26,490 nucleotides of DNA from Clostridiales bacterium UBA1446 (GTDB lineage Bacteria; Bacillota; Clostridia; Oscillospirales; Oscillospiraceae), in assembly GCA_002329245.1 (NCBI GenBank), contig DCTG01000227.1:910-27399 (forward strand), read 5' to 3'. Made by a program: the position numbers and the translations under genes. This document shows positions 1 through 6,290 of the stretch, in pieces. The notes beneath the pieces were generated by a model, which ran no database searches, was not told the DNA's origin, and was given only the letters and a program-made list of their open reading frames with translations. Positions within the stretch are counted from its first letter, which is position 1, and each line of letters starts with the position of its first letter.

Positions 1-703
1 GTACACGAAGAATTCTCCTGCGTAAAGTCCGCCCTGTGCTTTGAGTGAGCTTGTTCCATCGATGGATATTGTTGAACCGTTATAGTTCGACATGAAACCC
101 GCTCCGCTTGATTGAGAAGCCCATATCGAAAGTTTCGCACCGTTTCTAAGTATCGTACCGAAATTGCCATAATCCCATATTCCGCATATATGACCTCCTC
201 TTGTAGCGTTGGAAGGTGCATACGCATTTACGGTGCAACCGTCAATAATAAGCTTAGAAGTGCTGCCGGATGGACGGCTGTATGATATCCCGGCGGAAAA
301 TCCATCAGTATTGCCTCCGATAGCTGTCAAGGCTCCCGGACCGGTTATTGTTAAACCATCATTGGCGGCAATGCCAAAGATGCATTCGCCGATTCCGGCG
401 GGGGCGGATGGCGTGGCTCTGTTGTTGCCATATAATGCCGAGGCATCAACTGTATTATTGCCGATTAGATAAAGCGTAGTATTATTATCGAAAGTGATCA
501 AAGACCAAGTTTTATCATAGTCTGTACTTAAATACCCATGACTTGTTGAATTAATATTGGCATTGTTTAATGTAAGGATATTCGTAGCCGCGTCATAACT
601 GACTGTTCCGTCGCCCAGCACATTACTTGCGCTCTCACTTGTAACCGGAGTGCTGCCGATCCAGATTCCATATTCGGAAGTGGAATCGGCGGCAAATGTC
701 GCT
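1..703 (-). pseudogene. Host surface-protein gene fragment cut by the prophage
   Basis: Reading the minus strand from about 703 to 1 gives one uninterrupted frame of about 230 residues that runs off the window edge. It contains YGIWIGSTPVTSE, a GDGTVSYDAATN turn and TLTLNNANI, followed by Gly/Asn/Thr/Ser-rich beta-type sequence with short repeated strands. This style is typical of secreted or wall-anchored beta-helix/carbohydrate-binding proteins of gut Clostridia (resembling the Cthe_2159-type domain). The frame continues into the 22-bp repeats and meets a stop at 766-768 inside the phage terminator, so the fragment has no start of its own. The 5' half should lie beyond the other end of the prophage. 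I infer a gene broken by insertion; the exact product is unknown. Confidence 0.7.
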
Positions 704-704
704 T
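697..704. other. Probable right end of the prophage (host junction)
   Basis: The host reading frame gives way here to non-coding phage-end sequence. Mu-family elements end in 5'-TG when read inward. Two TG dinucleotides fit: TGTCGC starting at 697, and TGACGT starting at 704, where the second coincides with the outer 22-bp repeat. Which is right, and the expected 5-bp target duplication, cannot be decided without the left end. Confidence 0.55.
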
Positions 705-746
705 GACGTGCAAATTGCAAAAAATTGACGCGCAAATTGCAAAAAA
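703..746. repeat. Two 22-bp tandem repeats, probable transposase-binding sites
   Basis: Units at 703-724 and 725-746 read TTGACGYGCAAATTGC followed by six A; they differ only at the Y (T then C). Each contains the palindrome GCAAATTGC. Mu ends carry several MuA-binding sites of about 22 bp, so the unit length, the head-to-tail order and the position at the extreme right end all fit a transposase-binding function. Phage Mu uses a different sequence, so the assignment rests on position and geometry only. Confidence 0.6.
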
Positions 747-754
747 ACAAACAA

Positions 755-799
755 AAAAGGCCTGTTTAATCCCCTTTTACGGAATTAAACAGGCCTTTT
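755..799. terminator. Bidirectional intrinsic terminator at the phage right end
   Basis: Perfect 16-bp arms (AAAAGGCCTGTTTAAT at 755-770, complement at 784-799) enclose a 13-nt loop. Read on the minus strand, the stem ends in a run of U; read on the plus strand it is followed by TTTTCCTTTTT. It would end the late phage transcript after the endolysin and block host transcription coming in from the interrupted gene. Confidence 0.9.
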
Positions 800-953
800 C
801 CTTTTTAAAGCTTCGAGGTTGCCTCTGGCTGCCTCTGACCGTTTAATAAGCCATTTAAGCGTTTAAATCAAGCGTTTAAATGTATTTCTTAAATCGTTTT
901 TGCGTGGTTTGAAGGATCGTTTAAACAGCCTTTTAACGGCATCTTAAACGTTC
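800..953. other. Non-coding AT-rich right-end segment with short repeats
   Basis: No gene is visible between the terminator and the endolysin stop. The segment holds a 10-bp tandem repeat (GGTTGCCTCT then GGCTGCCTCT, 817-836), a 13-bp tandem AAGCGTTTAAAT(C/G) at 857-882, and further CGTTTAAA-like words around 892-960. These may be additional protein-binding or bending sites of the transposition end, or simple AT-rich drift. Confidence 0.5.
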
Positions 954-1733
954 CTAAACGGCGGCTGCGAGGTTGCGGATGAGGCCGTCGAGGTAGAGCA
1001 CTTTGCGATAATTTTGCTTCCAGTAGTCCGGTGCACTGATCACGCCGCGCTCGGTCAGGCGGATCAGCGCCTGCTCGATATCCATGTATGGCGTGCCCGC
1101 TTTGACAGCCTTCGCGGCGCCCTGGATGATGAGCTTGTCAAGCCACTGGAGATCATCCCAGTGCTTCATCCAGTAATCCGGAGAATTGATTATGCCGAGG
1201 CGGTTGAGCTTCTGCAGGGCAGGCCAGACAGGTGGCCAGAAGCAGAAATAGGCACGGACGTCTTGCTGCAGCTCCGTGAGCTTAGCCTTCTCTCTTGCGC
1301 CGGCAGGGACTGCAGGGTCGTTGATGTACACGTAGGCGCCATCCCAGGCGTACCAGAGGATATAATGGCCGCCCTTCGTCCAGCGCCCCGGACCCATGAT
1401 GCAGACGACAAGGCCGCCGTCTTTGATGCAGGAGAGGGCCGAAGAGTGGCTACTAGTCTGCAGAAAAGTGAGGCCATACTCCTTTGCAACGCCAGCGAAA
1501 AGCGCCCAAGCGGTGCCGTTGTCGGGCGTGCGATAGCCCTTGGCCATGGCCCATTTGGCCATCTCCAAGGGCGTGATCTTCGGATCGATATAAGTTGCCA
1601 CAATCATAGCCGCCGTGGTCGGGCCGCAGCCGGTGCCTGACATATAATCCGGCCCGTTCTTGAGGTTCACGTCGTAAAGAAATTTTGCCCAACGCGGGTC
1701 TGTCTGTTCGTAGTTTACAGGCCTTTTAGCCAT
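954..1733 (-). CDS. Endolysin: C39-like cysteine peptidase with two C-terminal repeats
   Basis: This protein probably cleaves peptidoglycan peptide bonds at lysis. The N-terminal part (about residues 1-165) has the papain-like C39 layout: Cys36 in SGTGCGPTTAAM, His123 in KGGHYILW and Asp139 in INDP, the expected catalytic triad. The C-terminal part has two related segments (about 173-203 and 223-253), each with the pattern L-x-x-x-G-x-I-x-(S/A)-PDYW followed by a YLD/WLD-x-LI helix; these probably bind the cell wall. No signal peptide is seen, so release depends on the holin encoded just upstream, whose stop is 3 bp away. It is the last phage gene before the terminator at 755-799. The peptidase call is good; the true bond specificity is unknown. 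Confidence 0.85.
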   Translation of the reverse strand: MAKRPVNYEQTDPRWAKFLYDVNLKNGPDYMSGTGCGPTTAAMIVATYIDPKITPLEMAKWAMAKGYRTPDNGTAWALFAGVAKEYGLTFLQTSSHSSALSCIKDGGLVVCIMGPGRWTKGGHYILWYAWDGAYVYINDPAVPAGAREKAKLTELQQDVRAYFCFWPPVWPALQKLNRLGIINSPDYWMKHWDDLQWLDKLIIQGAAKAVKAGTPYMDIEQALIRLTERGVISAPDYWKQNYRKVLYLDGLIRNLAAAV

Positions 1734-1736
1734 CGG

Positions 1737-2129
1737 CTACCCCTCTTTCGCTACTTCGGCTTGCTTCATCTCCAACGTGGCAGCCTCGATCTTAGATGTC
1801 AACCACGCTTCCACGTCGCCCACAATCTCCGGGAGGGCTTTTAGCGCGGCGGCACCCATGATCTCCTGGGCTTTCATTTTAGCCATGCGCAGAGCCTCTT
1901 TCGCGGCCTCCTCGTCCCACTTGCCTGCCGCCTTGAGGGTGGATACATAAGTCTGCATAACCTCTTTCACCGCGGTCGTGACCGCGTCGTTAGCCATGTT
2001 GAAATATTTATCCAGCGCCTCGTTGTTGGCCTTGGATTTAAGGAATGCTGTCAGTTCGCTGACCGCCCAGGCTACCAGCGGCACCAAGGCAGCATTGATG
2101 ATCAGAGACAGGATATCTGTCGTTGTCAT
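1737..2129 (-). CDS. Holin, LL-H-like family
   Basis: A 130-residue protein with one N-terminal hydrophobic segment (about residues 5-26, DILSLIINAALVPLVAWAV), followed by a long charged, alanine-rich helical tail. This is the layout of LL-H-type phage holins, which permeabilise the membrane and release the endolysin. I chose the ATG at 2129 because GGAGGT lies 10 nt upstream; a longer frame from 2159 would begin inside the terminator-like hairpin. It precedes the endolysin gene directly, the usual holin-endolysin cassette. Confidence 0.8.
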   Translation of the reverse strand: MTTTDILSLIINAALVPLVAWAVSELTAFLKSKANNEALDKYFNMANDAVTTAVKEVMQTYVSTLKAAGKWDEEAAKEALRMAKMKAQEIMGAAALKALPEIVGDVEAWLTSKIEAATLEMKQAEVAKEG

Positions 2130-2144
2130 GTAGCGTACCTCCAT

Positions 2145-2169
2145 TAAAAATACCGCCATCCGTGGCGGT
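2145..2169 (-). terminator. Terminator-like hairpin ahead of the lysis genes
   Basis: On the minus strand, ACCGCCA-CGGA-TGGCGGT (7-bp perfect arms, 2152-2169) is followed by AUUUUUAA. It lies between a small accessory gene and the holin ribosome binding site, inside what otherwise looks like one late operon. It could be a partial terminator or attenuator that limits lysis-gene expression. The U-run is short, so termination may be incomplete. Confidence 0.6.
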
Positions 2170-2200
2170 TGTGTTGCTTATTCGAGCTCGCTTCTTGTAG

Positions 2201-2398
2201 TTATGCTGTGACGATGCAGGCGCCGTATCCCTCCGGAAACTGGTCAGTATAGGTCGTTTCCAAGATATTGTCTACGTCTGCCTTGTACGCCTGGTACAGA
2301 TGTGTATTGATGAAATACACCCGGTACTTCTGCTGCCCCGCTGCCAATGAAATATTTGCCTGCCTGATGATCTGCTGCGCCATGAATGTTGCCATCAT
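2201..2398 (-). CDS. Small phage protein of unknown function
   Basis: A 65-residue protein (64 if the second ATG is used) with a GGGAGGT ribosome binding site. The sequence includes KYRVYFINTHLYQAY and ends GYGACIVTA. I see no membrane segment or catalytic motif. It lies between the YorD-like gene and the lysis cassette; similar short proteins occur at this position in Clostridia phages, without an assigned role as far as I know. Confidence 0.65.
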   Translation of the reverse strand: MMATFMAQQIIRQANISLAAGQQKYRVYFINTHLYQAYKADVDNILETTYTDQFPEGYGACIVTA

Positions 2399-2416
2399 AA
2401 TAACCTCCCTATAAAA

Positions 2417-2806
2417 TCAGCCCGCTACCGCGGGCAGGATGTCTGATAGAATTGTGTCGATGGTTGCCGTTAAAATATCGTTTTGCGCGGCAAGGGCCGC
2501 GTTAGAGGCCTCAAGAGCGGCAATACGCTGCCCTTGATCGGGTGATGGGGGAGGTCCCGGCGGCTTCTCCTCCTTCGGAATTTCCACAATCTCTCCATCT
2601 ATAAAGCGGAAATTGCATCGTCCGTACTTGTCTGTGACAGGAAGTGGAAGGTAATGATTCTGCGCGTGGTGGTAGCGATCTCCAGTTCCTTCGTCAATCT
2701 CTATCCAACCCGTTTTGTCCATGATGAAAGCGGAGGAATTGATGGCGGTTATTTCTCCGTTTCCACTAAGCAATGCGTAAACTTTGTGTGAAAATTCCTG
2801 CATCAT
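2417..2806 (-). CDS. YorD-like accessory protein of the tail-fibre region
   Basis: A 129-residue protein with the recognisable segment GWIEIDEGTGDRYHHAQNHY, found in a common family (YorD-like) encoded after tail-fibre genes in Firmicutes phages. A proline-rich linker (PPGPPPSPDQGQ) follows, then a heptad-like C-terminal helix (IAALEASNAALAAQND) likely to form a coiled coil. AGGGAGGG precedes the start. Its function is unknown; association with the fibre or its assembly is an inference from position. Confidence 0.7.
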   Translation of the reverse strand: MMQEFSHKVYALLSGNGEITAINSSAFIMDKTGWIEIDEGTGDRYHHAQNHYLPLPVTDKYGRCNFRFIDGEIVEIPKEEKPPGPPPSPDQGQRIAALEASNAALAAQNDILTATIDTILSDILPAVAG

Positions 2807-2818
2807 TTCAATCCCTCC

Positions 2819-3754
2819 CTACAGATCTGCACTTACAAAAATATTAAACACCTCAAACCCATTGTACCCGCTTGGCAGACCGTAGTTGATTTGCAGATAA
2901 TCCGGTCTGGAAATAACTTCCAATGGAGAAGCATCATGTTCTCCGCTCCAGTCGTTTTTAATTAGACTTATCTTGTTCGCGTTTCCAGGATAATCAGTAA
3001 ACGCGTATGTCGGTGCGATACGCTTTGTTGCCTTAAACGGTATTGTCATACTGCACAAGCCCACCGGCGAGAGTAGCTTTTGAGAATCGATTTTTTCCGC
3101 GTATCGCTGGCACTTACGCAGTTCCTCCCTGTAATCCGCAGGAGGGTCATTTGCAAGAGTGGATACGCCGCTGATCTCCATCTTCGTGGCATAAAAGGAT
3201 AATCCGTCGGTCGTCGTATTGTTGTAGATGCGGAACCACAAGAATGTGTTGCCATCGTCTCCGATGAGATCGCAGACAAAACCGCTTCCGAGACTTAAGT
3301 TTTCCGTGTCTATGGCGCCGGAGGCTGGGACGGTTAAGGTTAAGGATACCGACGATGCCTGCCCGTATATCCATACAGACAGCGTAACCTTTCTCCCCCG
3401 CAGCAGCGGAATCATCCAAGGCTCAATTGGTTGAAGCCATGCCGAATATCCCGCCGATGTCTTGTTCAGCGAGATATATCCGCTTCCTACGGTAACCGTC
3501 ATTGCCCCGCCGTCGTGAATCAGCTTCCACCGGTCAATTGTGTATCCGTCTTCCGTATAGCTGCTTAAGCCCCGCTGATTCACAGGGTTCCGAAAGTCCC
3601 AGTTATCCAGAAGGTTGCGATTGCTCCCACCGATTTGGGCGATAGTTACGCCATGCGGGTTAGTACTGTCGGCCAGGTGGGCCTGCGCTGCGGACAGGAT
3701 GGCGTCTATTTCCGGTCCAGTTTTATACGAGTAATATTCTTCATGTTCACTCAT
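2819..3754 (-). CDS. Tail fibre / receptor-binding protein
   Basis: About 311 residues. The N-terminus includes the fibre-like AHLADSTNPHGVT motif, seen where phage fibres begin. It is followed by NLLDNWDFRNPVNQRG and a DRW segment, a pattern frequent in phage fibre and carbohydrate-binding domains. The C-terminal half is beta-rich (residues about 210-311) and begins with a YREELRKCQRYAE segment, also common in fibres. It lies just downstream of the tail-tip gene. A GTG start at 3763 is possible, but its spacing to AAGGA is too short; the ATG at 3754 fits better. Host surface binding is inferred from family and position. Confidence 0.75.
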   Translation of the reverse strand: MSEHEEYYSYKTGPEIDAILSAAQAHLADSTNPHGVTIAQIGGSNRNLLDNWDFRNPVNQRGLSSYTEDGYTIDRWKLIHDGGAMTVTVGSGYISLNKTSAGYSAWLQPIEPWMIPLLRGRKVTLSVWIYGQASSVSLTLTVPASGAIDTENLSLGSGFVCDLIGDDGNTFLWFRIYNNTTTDGLSFYATKMEISGVSTLANDPPADYREELRKCQRYAEKIDSQKLLSPVGLCSMTIPFKATKRIAPTYAFTDYPGNANKISLIKNDWSGEHDASPLEVISRPDYLQINYGLPSGYNGFEVFNIFVSADL

Positions 3755-3768
3755 ACTGTCCACCGTCC

Positions 3769-5859
3769 TTAAAAGTAAATAATTACGATACCCGGTGCGC
3801 CGTCTCCACCGTTTCCGCCCGCTCCACCCCGCCCTGGGTCACCGTATGCGAGATAATTGCTGCCGCCGACGCGGTTGTAGGCATTTCCGCCCGCTCCACC
3901 GCCGCCGCCGCCGGATCCTCCGCCTCCGCCCACACCGAAATTTACCGCGATGTTCCCGTCCGCTGCGTCTGCACCGTCGCCGCCGTGGCCGCCCTCACCC
4001 CAATAATGCCCCTCGTTGTATTCTCCGGATCCGTCGCCGCCGCCGTTTCCGTTTGCGCCATTGGCAGCGCCACCGCCATAGCCTCCGGAGCCACCGGCCT
4101 GACTGCCGTAACTGCCTTCCTCTCCCATTTTGCCTGGGTAGTAGGTATTTTCTCCCACAACAATAGCAGGCCCTTCTGCGTCGCTGTCGCTGCCGCGCCC
4201 GCCTGGTATTCCCGTTTCTCCCGGATAGGCAAACCGATCTCCCGTAAAAATGTCTGTAACTCCCTGCGCGGAAACTGTCCCGTCCTCGGAAGACATACCG
4301 CCGAAGGTGGTCGCCCCGCCGGGCATTCCCGCCACCTTCCCGCCCGGATCTGCGACGCCACCGGCTCCACCCAGTCCAATTACAACCGGTATGGCCTGCC
4401 CCTCCGTAACCGTCATCGTTCCAGTCAAGATTTTTCCACCGGAGCCTCCAACACCTGCCGCTCCACCGTTCCCGGCCTTTCCAAGTGTCGTAAAATTTCC
4501 ACTTGCTGTTTCGCCGTACTCTCCGGATTCGCCTCCCTGACCGCCGGAAATCAGCACATAGCGAATTACTCCCGTTATTGGCGATATCCAATACCCGGAT
4601 GCTGAAATTACGATTTTATTCTTATAGTTATTCCCGAAGACTGTCGGAACGTAACCGGAAATGAACGTAGCGGTTGCGCGCAGAGTGCGGCTTATGTTGA
4701 TATACATTGATGCCAGAAAGGCCTCAGCCGCTTCGTCAAAGGGATCGCTGAAGCTTAAATAAGCGCCGGGGCGTTCCGCTCCGACCTTCAGGTCAGCTGC
4801 TATTCTTTTCGCGTGCGCGTAGAAGGATAGCGTCCGAGCGGCTACGTTTTCACTGTTTGCCAAGCTGACCAGCGTCATATCGTCGACAACGGCAATATTC
4901 TCAGCTCCGGCGGCCGGAAGCCGGTGGGAAATGATCTTCTGTTGGTGCGTATATGTTTTTCCTGTCAGGATTCCCGTGCCTGTCAGAATGGCATGATTCG
5001 GGCCGGATTCTATGATCGCAAGGTTACCGGTTGCGACAAGATCGTGATGCGGGGCATCGAATACGATTCGCTGCCCAACAGCCTCGCCGCTGCCGTCGGT
5101 ATTATCAAACAGCGTCTTCACATCGTCGCTGTCAAGCGCGACATAGGCATGCTCGGTTACGTCGGCGCCGGTCGCGGGGGTGGTGTATTCAATATCACCC
5201 TCTATGTATAGGCGGTCGTCGTCGATAGGAACGGCAGTGTCCACCGGGATAAATGAAATGTGGATTGTTCCTTCAGCTGACTTTGTGATGCTTGCCCCGA
5301 CCGCAAAAAGAAGCTGATGAAGATTAGCGCGCCGGGTGTCCGCGGGAAGCCATCCGTACATCGGTATATCCGCGACAGAGCTGTCAACCGTATAATCGAT
5401 CACGCCGCCAACGATGTCCTCCAGGATCGCCCCAAAGGTCTGACCACTGTAAATTCCGCCGTTATGTGGCATCCGGTCAAGCAAGCCGACCGCGGAAACG
5501 CACTTCATCAGAAAAGATGTGCGTCCCTCGCGGCGCAGTGATAGTACATAGAATTTTCCGATAAGCTCATCGTTATGGTAGAAGTATACCGGCGTCCCAT
5601 AAACATACTTTGTCAGGTCGGCGGAATCGTATCGACACTTTAATATTTTCCCATCCGCGGTTCTGAGGCCTGTGGAGCCGGACGGAACAAGGCGAATGTA
5701 TGTCAGGCAGAGGGAGCGGAGCGTGACCTCCAACGTATCGAAGGGCAGCTCGTCTCCCGGCAAGTCGATACTCATAAAGCAGTTCCCATCAAGGATTTGC
5801 TCCACCGCTTCCGGATCATCCGTAAAAGTGATCCCGGCATATTCAATTCTGTTCGCCAT
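3769..5859 (-). CDS. Tail-tip/hub protein fused to a large glycine-rich C-terminal domain
   Basis: A 696-residue protein. Residues 1 to about 410 are mixed alpha/beta and resemble siphophage tail-tip (hub-like) proteins, fitting the position after the distal tail gene. From about residue 437 to the end (DNA 3769-4551) the chain is dominated by Gly, with runs such as GGGGGSGGGGGGAGG, and closes with GAPGIVIIYF. That ending is typical of the phage glycine-rich domain that forms polyglycine-type packing at fibre tips and binds receptors. Tail tip and receptor-binding module are therefore in one chain. This GC-rich stretch creates long false frames on both strands. Confidence 0.75.
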   Translation of the reverse strand: MANRIEYAGITFTDDPEAVEQILDGNCFMSIDLPGDELPFDTLEVTLRSLCLTYIRLVPSGSTGLRTADGKILKCRYDSADLTKYVYGTPVYFYHNDELIGKFYVLSLRREGRTSFLMKCVSAVGLLDRMPHNGGIYSGQTFGAILEDIVGGVIDYTVDSSVADIPMYGWLPADTRRANLHQLLFAVGASITKSAEGTIHISFIPVDTAVPIDDDRLYIEGDIEYTTPATGADVTEHAYVALDSDDVKTLFDNTDGSGEAVGQRIVFDAPHHDLVATGNLAIIESGPNHAILTGTGILTGKTYTHQQKIISHRLPAAGAENIAVVDDMTLVSLANSENVAARTLSFYAHAKRIAADLKVGAERPGAYLSFSDPFDEAAEAFLASMYINISRTLRATATFISGYVPTVFGNNYKNKIVISASGYWISPITGVIRYVLISGGQGGESGEYGETASGNFTTLGKAGNGGAAGVGGSGGKILTGTMTVTEGQAIPVVIGLGGAGGVADPGGKVAGMPGGATTFGGMSSEDGTVSAQGVTDIFTGDRFAYPGETGIPGGRGSDSDAEGPAIVVGENTYYPGKMGEEGSYGSQAGGSGGYGGGAANGANGNGGGDGSGEYNEGHYWGEGGHGGDGADAADGNIAVNFGVGGGGGSGGGGGGAGGNAYNRVGGSNYLAYGDPGRGGAGGNGGDGAPGIVIIYF

Positions 5860-5882
5860 ACCCTGCCTCCCCCCTTTGATTT

Positions 5883-6290
5883 TTACGACGGCGAACGCTG
5901 GGGACGCATTGCGATAAAGTTCACCTGCATGTTATTCCAGTAGTTGATGCCGGCCCGCCTGGCCTCGAGACCATCCGTAATCGTAGAAACATAGGCCTTA
6001 TAGGTCATTGTCCCCTGGCCGTAAGGTACCGTGATCAAATGTTCCCGATTAATCGGATCCGTCAGCACTTCATACAGCGCATCGTATTCCGTGACAGCCT
6101 CGGTGCTTCCGCGCTCCCGAACCAGAGTCATGGAGTAGTTATAAAACGTCCCGATTGTATCAAGATCCATAGCCCCTGATTTCAGGCGGCCAGCGTTTTT
6201 GCCGTCTAAGATGCTGGCAGTGCGTTTAGGCTCGCCGATGTGGACGCGCAGATGATTATAAGCAATACCATCCACAGTAAGGATTGCCAT
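5883..6290 (-). CDS. Distal tail-region protein
   Basis: About 135 residues, beginning MAILTVDGIAYNHLRV. It lies between the tape measure and the tail-tip gene, the slot of the distal tail component in siphophages. The start overlaps the tape-measure stop (TGATG). AAGGGGG with a 7-nt spacer supports the ATG at 6290 over a GTG one codon earlier. The family is not confidently recognised; the role is inferred from position and size. Confidence 0.65.
   Translation of the reverse strand: MAILTVDGIAYNHLRVHIGEPKRTASILDGKNAGRLKSGAMDLDTIGTFYNYSMTLVRERGSTEAVTEYDALYEVLTDPINREHLITVPYGQGTMTYKAYVSTITDGLEARRAGINYWNNMQVNFIAMRPQRSPS

Noticed and set aside
3800..4560. Repeats in the tail-tip gene as a CRISPR array
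   Set aside because: Repeats are short, irregular, in frame and coding for Gly; no spacers of constant length.
3795..4605. Arg-rich and Pro-rich plus- and minus-strand frames in the glycine-rich region
   Set aside because: Products of repeated GGN codons read in wrong frames.
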